A DNA stretch of 64,000 nucleotides from Crocodylus rhombifer (lineage: Eukaryota; Chordata; Crocodylia; Crocodylidae). Position numbers and translations under genes: made by a program. How positions within the stretch are numbered: the stretch's first letter is position 1; every line of letters starts with the position of its first letter. The notes under the pieces were generated by a model. It was not told the origin of the DNA and made no database searches. It worked only from the letters and a program-made list of their open reading frames with translations. Of this stretch, positions 12,801 to 25,404 are shown piece by piece. Location of the stretch: NCBI GenBank assembly GCA_038503035.1, contig JAVSML010000046.1, forward strand, positions 317,662 through 381,661. The letters are read 5' to 3'.

Positions 12801-14785
12801 GAGAGTGGTACAGGGTTAAATGAATTCTTTTCTTCTTTATTCAGAAGTGATATAGACTTTTCTTGGACTAATGTGGCTTAATTAGTGGTCAATTAAAACT
12901 GAACATTGTTGAATTGAAGTTCTTTGATCAAAATCCTTGGCATGGCTTTTCTTTCTTTAACTAGCCACCATCTTGAATTCATTTGGAATCAGTAGTGTAA
13001 ACAAGTTTAAAACTGGTTCTTTTATAAGAAGTCAGCAGGCTTGTATAGCTGTGGTTTCTTTCTTTTCTTTTTTTTTTTAACTTCTGTAGGCGGCAATTCA
13101 AAGCAGTGTTAAATGAAAACAGTGCTACACCCCGAAAAGCATGCATTTTAAAAAAAAATGTTGTATTAATTAATCAGACTACAGTAACTGCTCCCACTGC
13201 ATTTCTTGTCAGAAACGAAATTTCTTTTTTGGTGATAGATTTTATTTGGTATCTGAAATGCATTTTGTTTTAGTCGTGGTCAGCAGTTGTTCAAAATGTA
13301 TTCTGTAACCCTTATAATCGACAAACAAATGAACAAAGCTGTCAGTAGAAAAGGAGGAGATGTGGTAAAAAGCATATACAGCACATATGGTTGAATAAGG
13401 AAACGGTATTTTTCATGAAAACTAATGGCGATAATGACTGGTGTAAGGTGGATAAATTGGGTACCATTGTGCATGTTCTGGGTGTGTTATCATTTTAATA
13501 AAGGTTTAGTTAAAGAACCTCTCTATGCCCAAAATACAAAGTTCAAGTGATCAGTAGAAATCATCTGTCATTTAAAAAAAAAAATCTAATGAAAACATTT
13601 TTTTTTCTGGAGCTCAGCGTTGTTTAGTGTGTTTTCTGCCCACTCATGGCAGGACTAAATGAAATACAGTAAGCTGAAATATTAAAAATGCCTAATTGAA
13701 AGAGAAAATGGTAAACATACAGAGTTAATAGTTATGAAAAATATGTTCAATTTTAATCCACTTTCCGTTTTAGATAGCCAGGATTGTCATTATTGACACA
13801 AAATGAGACACTCCCCGTAAAATACTATATTTTGACATGGGTGTAAATTTAAATCCACATCCTTTGGAGAAAATATTAATATCTTTTATAAGAATATAAG
13901 CCAATGTTAACTGTAACATTATAAGAGAACTGTGGGATTTTAAAGCTATAGTTACCTTTAGTTTTTCAGGAGCTAGGTTTTCCCTCAATGGTTTTTTATA
14001 TACACAATCTTTTAGTGTTAAAATTACCAAAAGGCAATTTTAGCCAATTCTGAAACTTTGTGTAAATCACAATTCCAGTTTTTGAAAACTGATTTTCAAA
14101 TATATATTTTTATGTGCTTCCATGTGACAGATTTGCATGCACAGTTGCAGTGCTTGTATACACAGATTAGGCATTTGTGCATACAAATGATTACTTATAA
14201 AATACGGAGCTGGCATAATTGCAGGCACAAGTGCTTGATTTCCAAGCAGCTACAGTAATGGGACAAACTCAGCTTCACGTGTGCATGACTGAAAATCAGA
14301 CACGTAGAGTCCCCTTCATTCAAAGTGCTTTTCAAACCCGAACCCGTGATAATGCTCTGAGACGTATTTGGGTGGAACTCAGTATGTTATCTTTCACAAG
14401 GGACCCTGGCAACATTTCTTTTCTCTTTTTTCCCTTGTTGCTCTGCTTGCATTCACAAGACAGAGTTTCACTTTGAGTCATATGCAGGTGATTCCAAAAT
14501 CTGAAAGTGAAACAGCCATTAACTTTCCTCCAGGTTTGCTCAAAAGTGATTCAAGAGTCACTCAAAAGATCACACCCCCTTTTTTTTCCAAACCTGGGCC
14601 TTGCACAAGGTACAAATGCATGTGCTTGTAAGGATTCTTGTTGCAAGATGGGAACCTTGGTTTGTTTTGAGTTTAATGAGGATGCATTTTAGTTAGTATA
14701 AAGTTTTCTTTAAAAAATTTGAGCACAGCTCAGCTCAAAACATCCATGCTATGCAATTAGCATACTCATTGTAAAGAGCAGTCCC
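9893..14785 (+). other. TCF4: TCF4 intronic sequence, mostly unique
   Basis: This AT-rich intron stretch contains no recognisable gene or intact transposon. A G-rich tract at 12375-12430 is listed separately. The stretch 11340-11950 has mixed composition and few homopolymers and could be conserved non-coding DNA, which only a cross-species alignment could show. Confidence 0.55.
12375..12430 (+). other. G-rich tract, potential G-quadruplex
   Basis: G runs occur at 12375-12379, 12383-12385, 12388-12393, 12404-12407 and a 14-base run at 12417-12430, separated by loops of 2 to 10 bases. The tract meets the usual four-run pattern on the + (coding, RNA-like) strand. No function is implied by the sequence alone. 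Confidence 0.6.
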
Positions 14786-14789
14786 TTTT

Positions 14790-14890
14790 TAGATAGGTAA
14801 GCCGAAACATGACTTGCCCAAGGTCACATATTCACTTAGTGTCTGAACTGGGAGTAGTATTCAAACATCCCTGTTCCTACTTTTCTCTTC
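14790..14890 (+). repeat. MIR-like CORE-SINE remnant
   Basis: The wording GACTTGCCCAAGGTCACATA, followed by an AACTGGGAGTAGTATTCAAA-like stretch, matches the well-known core and 3' part of MIR-type SINEs (tRNA-derived CORE-SINEs). The element is short and decayed. Confidence 0.7.
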
Positions 14891-17632
14891 CAAATACCCG
14901 CTCTCATTCTCTAATGTCTTTTCCTCATCTTTCTGGTCAGAATATTTTATATTGAAAATTCCACTGGAAAAAATAATAAAGAAATTTAAACAAATGACTT
15001 GCATATTTCCTAACTGCCTTTGCCTTGCTTTGGGCTTTAATTGTAGGAGGGTCTAAGGAAATTGCATTTGGGTGATGACACAAACAGATTTCTTCCTCTC
15101 TCTGAATGATGGCATTTTAAACTTTTAATCCCTTTCATCAAAAACTGGGTGAAAATCATAGTCCTAAACAATAATTAAAATAAAATTTCCATCTCTTGAC
15201 AGAGAGAGAAATTGTTTATAGTAAATGTGCCTTTCAGCCTTCTCTCATGCCTTCTCCCAAAAGGGCTGATTAGGATGTAATAATTGGGGATGATAGCGGG
15301 AGGAAGACGACAATTCCATTTAATTAAAGATAATTTATTTTACTTTAACTTGGTGATGTCCCACATGAATAAGAGTAGATTTAGCAGATAGATTTATTAA
15401 TGGGTACTGACATCTCAGCTGACATAAAAAGCAAACATTTTCTTTCCTCATTGTTTTTATTGTGTCTCGGCACCTGAAACTGCTGTCACCCCATTTCCCT
15501 TCCGCTCCATAGAGATGAAGACATTTCCAGTGAGCGTACAACTCATAATTCATTACTTGAGATGGGCCTAAGCCACTGAGCTCGGCCTTCTCTCTGCTTA
15601 CCATAGGATCTTACGTTCAGCCTAATGTTGGAAGTCACCACGATAAGTCCTAGGTGTAAGTTAAAGGCTCACTGCAGGTCTTCAGCTTGTCCTAAACTCA
15701 TGGCGCAGATGCCTTGAGGGCTGTGAAAAGGTGTAAACAACATTTTCCCGCATCCTAAAGGAGATGCACGTACCAAGGGAGGTCCACTGGCCTGAATGAA
15801 GCTGTCCGTGGGTAGATGCTGCTGACAGTTTTGTCTAAATTTATTGATTTATGAATGCAGTTACTGGCCATGTCTCTTCCCTGAGCAGCATTGCCACTAT
15901 TAGGCCATGCTGGTCTCCTCTAGCCATCCTGATATATGAGAGTTTGAATTGCTTTGTGCTACTACAGCTTCCTTGAGTGGCAGGCTGTCTCCTGCCTGGC
16001 GCTGTATGCATGTGGAATCTAGCCAGTAGACACCAGATTAAATCTAGACTGAATTTAGCCTCCTATCTCTCATCAGCCGTTTGGGATCCAATCATGTCAA
16101 TTCCACTGTTTTATTATCAGTTTATACTCTTGATCAGATTCTTAGCCATCGTAAATCATTTGAAGGCTGCTGGTTTCAGTGGTGTGATGCTGATTTACAC
16201 CAGCTGGATCTGTGTTCTTTGATGTTCTGTATATCAAACCTGATTAGCAAGAATCTCTCAGGGTTTGTTTTTTTTTTAGGTAAATGTGTAGATCTAATTA
16301 ATGATCGTATATTCTTTAAGTTACTTGATCACGCTGTGCTAGGTAGGTAATGACCAGAGCCACTGGAAAATTGCAGGATTAAGACTCATTTCTTGCAGAG
16401 AAATTTGGGAGGAAAATATGGGCAGATGTCTGATACATTCACTGTCTCTGCGTGTATTTGTAAACAGAACATAGAAAATAAGAAACACAAAATGGTTCTC
16501 AATACATGTGGTGAAAAAAAAGTTATGAAGTAGATACCACCATGAAAGAAAATACGTGCATACCTCTTCCTTTTCTCTGTCTCTTCTGGGAACTCCTTTT
16601 TTTAAAAAACGCTTGGAGATATGCTAACTTAAATTAAACGTGAATTAGAATTTACATATGACAACTACCCCTGAATCTCTGCCAAATGGCACCTTTGTTA
16701 TTTTCATCATCACATTTATTTCCATCTCCTATTCTTTTTTCTTTACCCATTCTTTTATTCCTTCCCATTAAGATCTGATGCTGGGTTGCTGAGTGTTTTT
16801 AAGTGTATGCATGCCAGGATATATGTCTCCTACCAGGACCAGTCTCTAATTTCTTACAAATATGGGATTTTTCTCTCCCCTTTTCTATCCACCGTTGGAT
16901 TCATCCCCCTCCCTCTTCACCCATTCTCCATGTCTTCATCAGCTTGCTGTTTTTGCTGCTTTTTCTGTTCTCAATATTATTTCTCTACCTACCCATACGA
17001 AGTCCTCCTGACCCACACTTCCTCAGGATTATTTTGTGAAACATGCCATAATTGGGACACTTTCTTATGAACAACCACAGTAAGGGTCACAAGAGTCATC
17101 TGAAGTCAAGTGTGTTGATTCAGCCTGTCAAGTCTGCTTTCTCCCAAGGTGAAAATTGATGTGTGCCAATATCAGTGATAGACAGAGACTTGGCTTTGGT
17201 GAGAATGGTTTTGTCTTTCTCCATTTCTCTGGTACTTTTATTTTGCCTTTCATCTCATTTGTTTTTTTCCATCCCCTCTCATCCATAGCCTCTCCTCCCT
17301 CAATGTTTTTAGTGGTAGATAGTCATGAGGATTCTTTTAACTACAAGAAACATGACCTGCACTCAGTGCTCAAAGTATTACTGAAGTTAACACCTGATGT
17401 TAACAGCATTTCTTGGGCCCAGTTCTTATCCTGCAGGGCCAACTCTACTGGGGTCAGCAAGAGTCTTCTGATTAGTAAAAACCTGTTGTATTTAGGCCTT
17501 TATGTCCAATGTGAATAGTGACGGGCTACCTACCACAATACAAACTATTTCCAGATAGGTAACCTTTGTACCATTTCTTTCTTTCTCTCCTTAACTCCTC
17601 TTAAAAGATCTCACTGAAACAGAAGATGGAGA
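14891..17632 (+). other. TCF4: TCF4 intronic sequence, no gene seen
   Basis: This stretch is AT-rich and then pyrimidine-rich from about 16550 to 17620. The T/C-rich composition explains the open frames there. No domain or transposon was recognised. Confidence 0.5.
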
Positions 17633-18150
17633 ACAGGGGATATCACCCGGGGGCGTGGCTGCTCTACCAGCAGATTCATTACACCAAGGAAAGGCTATTT
17701 ATCATTCTGTCCTCTCTGAGATGAGCTTGAGAAAAAACTCGCAAACTTCCATTTCACTGAGTTGCCATGAAGTTTCCTCTCCACAGTTATTTAATCTTGC
17801 AGGATCCCCTATGCACCCTCCCCACCACCTCCACTGCTGATTGGTGGAAGAGTCCGGCTTGCCGTTTGCTCCTGCTTGGCTGGGAAGAAAAAAACATGGT
17901 TTTAAACATGGCACCATTTTTGCCTCCCTGCCGGTCAGCAGCAAGCAGCAGGGCTGCCAAGGTCCCTCGGCCAATTAGCATCAGGAGGCCAAAAACAGCC
18001 GTATTTAAAACTGCCATTTTCTCCTCCTCACTGATCAGAAGCAAGCCATAAGCAGGGCCTGTCCACCGATCAGCAGCAGGAGGGGCATGTGGGGGCGCCT
18101 GCATAATTAAAGGAGCCCCAGCACAGCCCACTTCTACCGTGAATTCGGTA
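17633..18150 (+). repeat. GC-rich block with imperfect tandem units of about 100 bp
   Basis: Within this block, sequence from about 17894 (TTTTAAACATGGCACCATTT, then a CTCC run and GGTCAGCAGCAAGC) is repeated from about 17995 (TATTTAAAACTGCCATTTTC, then a CTCC run and TGATCAGAAGCAAGC). Shorter echoes such as CGATCAGCAGCAGGAGG occur near 18070. Open frames cross it on both strands, but they follow the tandem units and show no domain. It may be a minisatellite or part of an unclassified transposon or LTR; the ends are uncertain. Confidence 0.5.
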
Positions 18151-21100
18151 GGGCGCTAGTCATTGCCGACGGTGTCATGTTTTCTGGGATTCCTCTCTCA
18201 GCTTTGCCTTTTCTCTAGTTTGATCTCATTGCCTTGCTTCACCAGAGTCTTTCAGTGCCCGTCACTGTGGTACATGTCCTCTCCTTACACTGTTATTCCA
18301 TGTTTTATTTTCCAATTTTTCTTTAACCCTTATGTTTTCCCAGTACAAATTAGAAACAACTTGAAACTGATTGGACCGTTTGGAGAGCTCCACCTACAGA
18401 CAGTTTTATTCCCCAGGAGCACTTATGGCATGTTAGAGAAGAGCAGGCTGCCAATTGAAATAATGGCTCTGTCAAAGCTTAGGAAACAGTGGAGCAATGG
18501 AGGAAACTGCAGAATCTGTCATTAGAGTTCACCCGCAATTTCCTACCCTCCCTACTAATGACTGAGGATGATGGTATTCGTACTTATACTGCTGTGGTAA
18601 CGATCTGGGAAAGTGTCTTAATAAAGAGAAATGGCAGAAAGAAATCAGAGTTGGAACAGAAACTATCCAGCTCCATTTATGTTGTTGTTGTTGCTTTTTT
18701 AGAATGAATATTTCTGCACAGGGATGACATAATGTTTTTTTTTTTTTTTAAATTTAGTTGACCCTTTTTTAACTTTGGGCGTTCACAAGATGTAGTATTC
18801 AAGAGTTCCATCTGGAAAATATTTTAACTCAATGGGATCTGTGGAGTTAAAGTATCGTATAGAGTGGGATAAGAAAAAAAATTAAACAGCTAATGCTTAG
18901 GGTATGTTTAGAATAAGGGAGTTGTTTGTATAGAAGTGATTGCTGGTAGAATTGGAACAAACAGCGCAGAGCAGATGGGTGGTTTAGTCGAGATCTCTAT
19001 GTTTCACCTCAGAATGAGCTGTGGTTTAGAAAACTGGCACTCTGCAGTCACTTTTGAATCTACACCAGTCTACAGATTTGTGCCTGATCACATTATAGCA
19101 GAAGTCCCATACATGTAAAACGGCTTGCTATACTGGTAGCTTTGCTGAAGTCAAAGGAAGCTGAGAAATTTTACGCACGCTGATGAACTGGACCCTCACA
19201 AAACTCCCATGTCAAAACAGCCGTTGCTAGGATAAGTCTGTTCAAAGCGTTTGTAGAAAACAATGACACATCGAAAAGACTTCGGTGGAGGAAATTTCAA
19301 GACGTTGCAGCACTGCGATAATTCTCCTTTCAATAAGTTCACCACGATTATTATCGTCACCAGCACGAGAACAGGCAATGGCAAGAAGCAAACCTGTTTA
19401 AAACCTGCAGTTTAAAGATCCTATATTCTGTGGACAACGTACGGCACTTGCAGGAGAACTCGTGTCAATTAAAGCATGTAACACAAAATGTGAGGGAGAA
19501 CTCGGAGTTGATTTTGTGATCGGTCTCGCACCTGCATTTGTTTTCTGCAGCACTAAACAACCTTTTTCATTAACCCTGGGTGACCTTTAACCTCCCGTTA
19601 TTCCCCAGGGCTTTGTCTTTGTCAGTGAGCCCTTTTCGGTTCTGTGACTTACAGGTGGTTACTGTAGCTATGTACACTTGTTTTTCATGGTGCACCGTGC
19701 ACTTAACGGCTCAGCAGGACCTGCAATTTCATACCTCTCACGGGGCTGGGGGTTGGTTTGCATGTGCTTTTCTGTTTTGTGGCTCATATGGTATCAATTA
19801 CTATTTGATGGCAATGCCAAACCCTAGGCCTTTTGCATGTTTGTCCTGTGAGAAAGATCTGGAAGAGCCGACATCTGGTTTTGATTGTTGCAATTGCAGG
19901 TTGATAGAATAAACGCAGGGTGAGGTGGGTGGGTTTTCCTTCCGGCCCTTTCCACTCTGGGCTGGTAATGTGCTTCACTTGTGGATCTGGTCTTTTCATC
20001 ATCTCACTCCTCCCCCATCTCCCTTCTCCCTCTTCCTCTCACTCCAAATCACCAGCAGCAACATGTGGCCCAAATTAGGGACCTGTGATTTAAAAAGCAC
20101 CCTTCTGCTGGAAACCTGGAATAGGTCAGTCCAGGAAACAGAGAATATGCTTATAACACATAGTTAAAATACAAATTGACTTTAACTGAAAGTCCGGGAA
20201 ATTCATCCCTAGAACTGGCAAAATTATCTGTGTTTGGATGGCAGGGCTGGGGAGAAGGAATAGAGGGGTCACTGGAATGTGTGTTTGCCTTTGGAGGGCA
20301 GCACTGCAGCTGACTTCTCATTGTCATCTACCCAGCATTGGGTGAGTCTTAGCGTTACTGAACTGGAGACAGTAGGGGGTACCCAGAAAGTGTCTCCTCA
20401 TTACTGCTGCTCAGCAGGGATCAAATGTATAAGTGTGCCTGGGGAAGGACTATCACACTGGGGAAAAGAAGGCAAAGAAGTGATTATAGAGAAAGAAATA
20501 GTGACTTCTTTAAGCAAAACACTTTCATCAGCAACATTACAACATGTCTGTGTGGATTGCAGTGCCAAGCAGGTTTTCCCTTGTGTTGCTGCACCACAGA
20601 AGTGCTGTGATCAGTTTGAGTCTTTTCGTATCGCTGCAGCAGTTTCAGCCTTCCATAGAAAATTACGAATTCAAATAGGCTGAAAAGTTAATGAGGAGCC
20701 TTGCTTAAAAATATTGCTGTGAGCAACCCTATCGTATGAACTAAAAACAGGCAACCCCGATGAAAAAAGTTTAAATGCAGACTGCAGAGATGGGGAACAA
20801 GACCCAGGTGGCTAATTTCAGGAGCTCGTGCAGAGCGTAATGGTCTTATTTCTTACCCATCATTTATTTTGGAGTTCGGCTCATGCATTATCCAAACCCG
20901 GTAGCCATCACCAAAATCAGAGATCAAAGGAGCAAAATCTACAAGAAAAGGGACTCTGCTGCAGAGAGAGAGTCCTGTGGTGGATGTTTGTTACATCGCA
21001 GGTATTCGCTTAAGAGCATTTTTTCTTCCTATGTGAAGTTGACATCAGCTAATGCAGACCAGATCATTTCAGAAAGCAGGATTATACTTTTTGACAGTTC

Positions 21101-21725
21101 TGATAGCCATTACATTTTACCATTTGGTAGCGTACTTATAATTTAATAAAAATTCTCTTTTGAGATCTTTATTTTAAGGGAATTTCACCATGTATTAGGA
21201 TCTATGGACCACTGACTGATGGGTTTATTCTCTTAACAAATGTTTCCTTATATCAAGTACTTATTTAAGTGGATTTCTCTGTATCCGGAAATATGCAGCC
21301 TTAAATCACTATTGTATTGTACAGCTTGCACTGACTATTTCAGCTCAGTATGCCAGGTAATATATTTTCTTTAATTTACCATTATACTTGAAGGCCAGAC
21401 TGATGGCTTGCCAAAGTCTATTGTGTTGACACTGTCATAGCATTGCAGAGGGGATACCCTCAGCCTCAGCTGGGGAACATCACAAAAGCAGAAAAAAACA
21501 TTAAAGCATTTTAGTTTGAGAGGAGACTAAGAGTTCCCTGACAGAAGTATAACCAAGTCTGAGAATGGACGGGAGGGAGGAGAAGTGATATGGGAAAGAC
21601 CATCGCCAAGACTGAACGAGTAGTGAAAACCCCATATGACTTCTGCTCAGAGCTGGTTTGTAAAACACCTGCTGCTGACTGTCACTGGAAAAAGTAGTGG
21701 CATGGACTAGTAGAGAAAATAAGGG
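18151..21725 (+). other. TCF4: TCF4 intronic sequence, mostly unique
   Basis: No gene or intact transposon is seen. The stretch contains the CpG-rich unique block at 19168-19530 and a long open frame at 20279-20683 (134 codons), which lacks any recognisable domain and is likely chance. Confidence 0.5.
19168..19530. promoter_or_regulatory. CpG-rich unique block, candidate intronic regulatory element
   Basis: About 17 CpG dinucleotides lie in roughly 360 bp, where neighbouring intron is nearly CpG-free. The block has no repeat signature and no coding frame. Retained CpGs in an otherwise depleted intron suggest an unmethylated or conserved element, such as an enhancer or an internal promoter of TCF4, which is known to use several internal promoters in mammals. 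No TATA box or first exon could be identified, so the role is inferred only. Confidence 0.3.
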
Positions 21726-21729
21726 GCAA

Positions 21730-21925
21730 CCTTAGCCACAGTAACTTGCATTTGTATAGCAACTTTCTCTGAGGACAGCTCTGCTACATATAATGAAGCC
21801 AAGGCACAAAAAGGTTAAATCATTTGCCTGAGGTCCCACAGCAAGTCGGTGGCAGAGCCAGGGTTTGACCTATGATTTCTAGCTTACAATCTGTGTATAC
21901 TCACTATCTCACACTGCTTCTGTCT
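21730..21925 (+). repeat. MIR-like CORE-SINE
   Basis: A nearly full-length MIR pattern is present: GCATTTGTATAGCA, AGGCACAAAAAGGTTAAATC, GCCTGAGGTCCCACAGCAAG, GGCAGAGCCAGGGTTTGACC and then ACACTGCTTC. This is the usual order of MIR core and tail words, with moderate divergence. Confidence 0.75.
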
Positions 21926-23708
21926 ACTGGAAGTACAAGGATATGAATTTAACTGCTTTTTATCTGCTAGAGTTCGAACATTTCCCAAAGCTGTCCATTT
22001 TTTTAATGAACTCTAGTCTTGCAATTCTTTCTTCTGTCATACTGAAACATGTATTACTCATCATCATCATCCTGTGAATATCATGGGCTTTCCTTCATGT
22101 GTTTGTCTACTTGCTTAACAGGCATGCTCTGTAGTAAGAGTATCTCAACTCTGAAGGGTCAGTCTTAACCCTTCAGCAGTAGGGGGTATCTATTTCAAGA
22201 CAATGATAACAGTTGTACCTGACGTACTTGGCTGAAGAACCTTTTGTAATTCATATTTCTAACTTCTTATGTGGTTAATGACTCTGAACTTTAAATCACA
22301 AATTTTCAAATGGAATAAAGTGCTTGTATTAGGTTCCTCCCAAAAATCACTTTTGTAAAAAACAGAAGGACCTGCAAAGCAGTGATTTTTCCAGAAAAGA
22401 AAGAAAGGAGAAAAAAGGTGGTAGAACTTCAGGCTGACTCTCAAAATTTTAAATATGAGAAATCTTTCATTGTGTCATGTTACGGATTGCGTGCTTTCAG
22501 ACAATATTATTCATTCATTTCTTCAAACATTTCTATCATGACACAACATATTTTTAAAATTCAGAACATCATATAAATGAAAATATTTAGATCCTTAATG
22601 TTTTTTCTGTGAACTCCAAGAACCTGTACGCACCCACAGTTTACTCTACTTTGCTTCTGTTCTTCTTTGCAGGAAGCATAATTGTTATTGATGCTAGTGC
22701 TAGATCTATTTCCCCAAGCTTCCTATTCTGTTACAAATTAATCCTGTTTTACTCTCCAAATTTTGGATGGAGTCATTGAGCTATTTTTGTTTATCAATAG
22801 TTATTCTGTATAACTTATGTGTCTCTCTAAAGTATGACACAGGAAAGATTACTCATTGGAAAAATTATCTGGCAATTTTTTATGGATGGATTAATCTGAA
22901 ATGCATACTATGTTTTCAGAGATTTAAAAAAATTGCTTGTTGCTTGTTTTTGGAAGAGTGACAAGGGAGATGTGGGCCAATAGAATATTGTATATTCATA
23001 CAGTTAGTCATTTCCTACATTCCATTTGTTGCCTGTTTAAAATAGCACAGTCCCTATGAAATAAGGAAAAACATCAATAGACTTCATCACCTTTCAGAGG
23101 AGATTGTGCATCTGTGCACTTGACTAATATAATAGCAAGTTGAAAAAGGAAGACCAATGAATGGGAATTATCAGTGTTTTAAAAGCGTGACTTATAATGG
23201 TCATTTTGTTTCAGTAAGAAGTACAATATCAGGCTCTTTTTTAAGTAAATACAAGATAAAGAGAGATGTCCATGACATCTTGACTTCTGGTTCAGCCAGG
23301 AACAGTGAAGCTTCAGTTACTTTATTTTAATCCAGTGCTATTCATTTTATGAAATTTTTTCTATGAAACCGAACCCTCCCCCCCACACACACACTCTTTA
23401 ACAAGGAAAAATCACACCCAGTTTCATGACACTTTGCAGCTAGCATTTATTTTGGGGGTTTTTTTCCATCATTTCATGATCATTAAAATCTTTCTGTCTT
23501 GCTCTCCTTCTTTTGATGTTTTTATTTCTCTTAACCCATAACTTTAAAAAAATGACTTTTACATTAAGAAGCTGCTGGCCAGCTCAATTTTTGCTAATGT
23601 TTTCACCATCCTTTTTATGCAGATCTTGCAATATAATAAATATCACCGTTATCCCATATTTATTTGTGCTATTTTCCTAGTGAATTCCCTATTACTTATT
23701 ATAAGGAC
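21926..23708 (+). other. TCF4: TCF4 intronic sequence, no gene seen
   Basis: This is AT-rich unique intron with short open frames only. Nothing further is recognised. Confidence 0.5.
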
Positions 23709-24479
23709 TACAGCTGTGCAACTCTTCGGTCACTGATTCAGTTCGGCGGAGATTTAGCCTGATTTGGTGGCTGAATCTCCAAATCCGAATTGAATCAGGA
23801 GAACGTTTAATCTCTCCAAATTGATTCGGAGAGATTTGGAAAGATTCAACGATTTAAATATTTACAACTTTAAATATTTTTTCTATGTACCTTGAGATAC
23901 CAGGCAACTCGTAAACACTGAGTTGCTGGGGTGGATGGAGCAGGGGGTCCCCAGCGTGCTCAGCAGGAGACCCGGGAATGGACAAGAAGCACTTCCGGTT
24001 TACTTCTGGGTCTGCCAGGGAGCATGCAGGGCCCCCCCCCCACGCTCCCCCTGGCTCGGCAGCTGGTGTCTCCTGAGTCTGGGGGGCACCCAGGTCCCCC
24101 CATGGCTAATCGCTGGGTGTGGAGGCTGTGGGGAGGGACACAGCAGTGGACCTGGAAGTGAAGCAGAAGAACTTCCAGTCCACTTCAGGATTTGCTGCCG
24201 AGCATATTGGGGGGGGCGGGGGTTGCACTCTTATGGGACACTCCATCTGCCCCAGCATTGCAATGTTCATGAGCCATGCCTTGTACCTTGAGGTTTGTAG
24301 AAAAAACATTTAAAGCTGTGTCTATGGCCAAATCACTGATTCTCTGAATCAGCATTGAATCTTCAGATTTGGATTCGGCCAAATCAAATCGGGGACGGTG
24401 ATCTGAATCAACAAATTGAATCACTGTCCCCAATTCAGGCTAAATCTGAATCAAATAGGGCCCATTTCGCACACCCCTA
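23709..24479 (+). mobile_element. hAT-like non-autonomous foldback element, copy 1
   Basis: The element is 771 bp long. It begins TACAGCTGTGCAACTCTTCG and ends GCACACCCCTA, a hAT-type inverted terminal pair of the CAGGGGTGTGCAAA kind. It is flanked by an 8-bp target duplication, ATAAGGAC at 23701-23708 and ATAAAGAC at 24480-24487 (7 of 8 identical). The two arms are inverted copies of each other: words for GATTCGG/CTGAATC, TTTAAATATTTTTTCTATGT and ACCTTGAG recur in reverse on the right. The centre is GC-rich. No transposase frame is present, so it moved with help from a related autonomous element. The GC-rich centre explains the open frames across it. Confidence 0.8.
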
Positions 24480-24487
24480 ATAAAGAC

Positions 24488-25396
24488 CATTTACTATTGA
24501 TGGCATGATGTCAGTCATGGAAGGTAGAAATGGATCTGTCCCTCTTATATTTGTAGGGTGATGGCCTTTCCAAGCAAGTTCATATATAGGATATATTAAA
24601 TCATCAGTATAGATATCTTGAGAAACACTACCTATGATCCTTGTTTGCATCTGTTTAGATTGCTAGTTTCATAAAGTTTAATGACCTTCAGATTTTTCTT
24701 TCTACTACAAAAAAGTCACCCACATACAAGGTGTGCTTTGTACATTACATACCTTGTAATCTGCTAATATTTTTCCTAAAATCCAGTAATATGAGACCTA
24801 CAGTAGAGATTTTCAAAAGCACAAAATGGCAGGTAGTTAATCCTGTGGGAGTTGATTGGTATTTGGGCACATAACTGCCATTTATGCCTTTAGAGTACTT
24901 CCTGTTTGTTACTAGGAGACATTCTGATTTTTGGCAAAAAAATGGGGGAAGTCTTTTTTCTGTTTATCTGTTTATTTATGTTGTTTGGTCTGTTTTTTTG
25001 TGAGTACCGTGTAACACTGTATTTTTCACCAAACAGCATAATTGATTCCCATTCCAGAGCAATAGGCAGCTGTAAGCTGCCGAGCTGAAACTTAGCTTCA
25101 TATAGCCTACTGCTGAAAGGAAGGGTAGTTAAGGCTTTTGTAGGGAATGTAGGGAAAACCAGCACTGTGGTTACTGTGGTGCTGTGGACAAAAGGGGACC
25201 CATCAGTAAGCAGTTATTCACTGTGTGCACCAGGATGACTTGCATGCTAGTGTGCACCAGGATGACCTGGCATCATAGAGACTGCAATTCTCACACTCAC
25301 ATTTAGGAATCTAACCAGCTTCTGTTATGATTTGACTTGAAAGCAAATAATGAAGTGAAGTGTAGCCCCAAATTAGGGTCTAGATCAAAGACATAT
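24488..25396 (+). other. TCF4: TCF4 intronic sequence, no gene seen
   Basis: This is unique intron between two hAT-like copies. A 27-bp tandem duplication beginning TGTGCACCAGGATGAC occurs at 25224 and 25251. Confidence 0.55.
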
Positions 25397-25404
25397 ATAT
25401 AAAG

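Noticed and set aside
20279..20683. 134-codon open frame in the upstream intron as an extra exon or short-isoform start
   Set aside because: The sequence does not match any TCF4 N-terminus I know, has no consensus donor at a suitable phase near its end, and no domain.
23923..24291. 122-codon open frame, and similar frames at 25592-25978 and 54276-54641
   Set aside because: They all lie in the GC-rich centres of hAT-like foldback copies. Equivalent positions in different copies have different frames, as expected for non-coding DNA.
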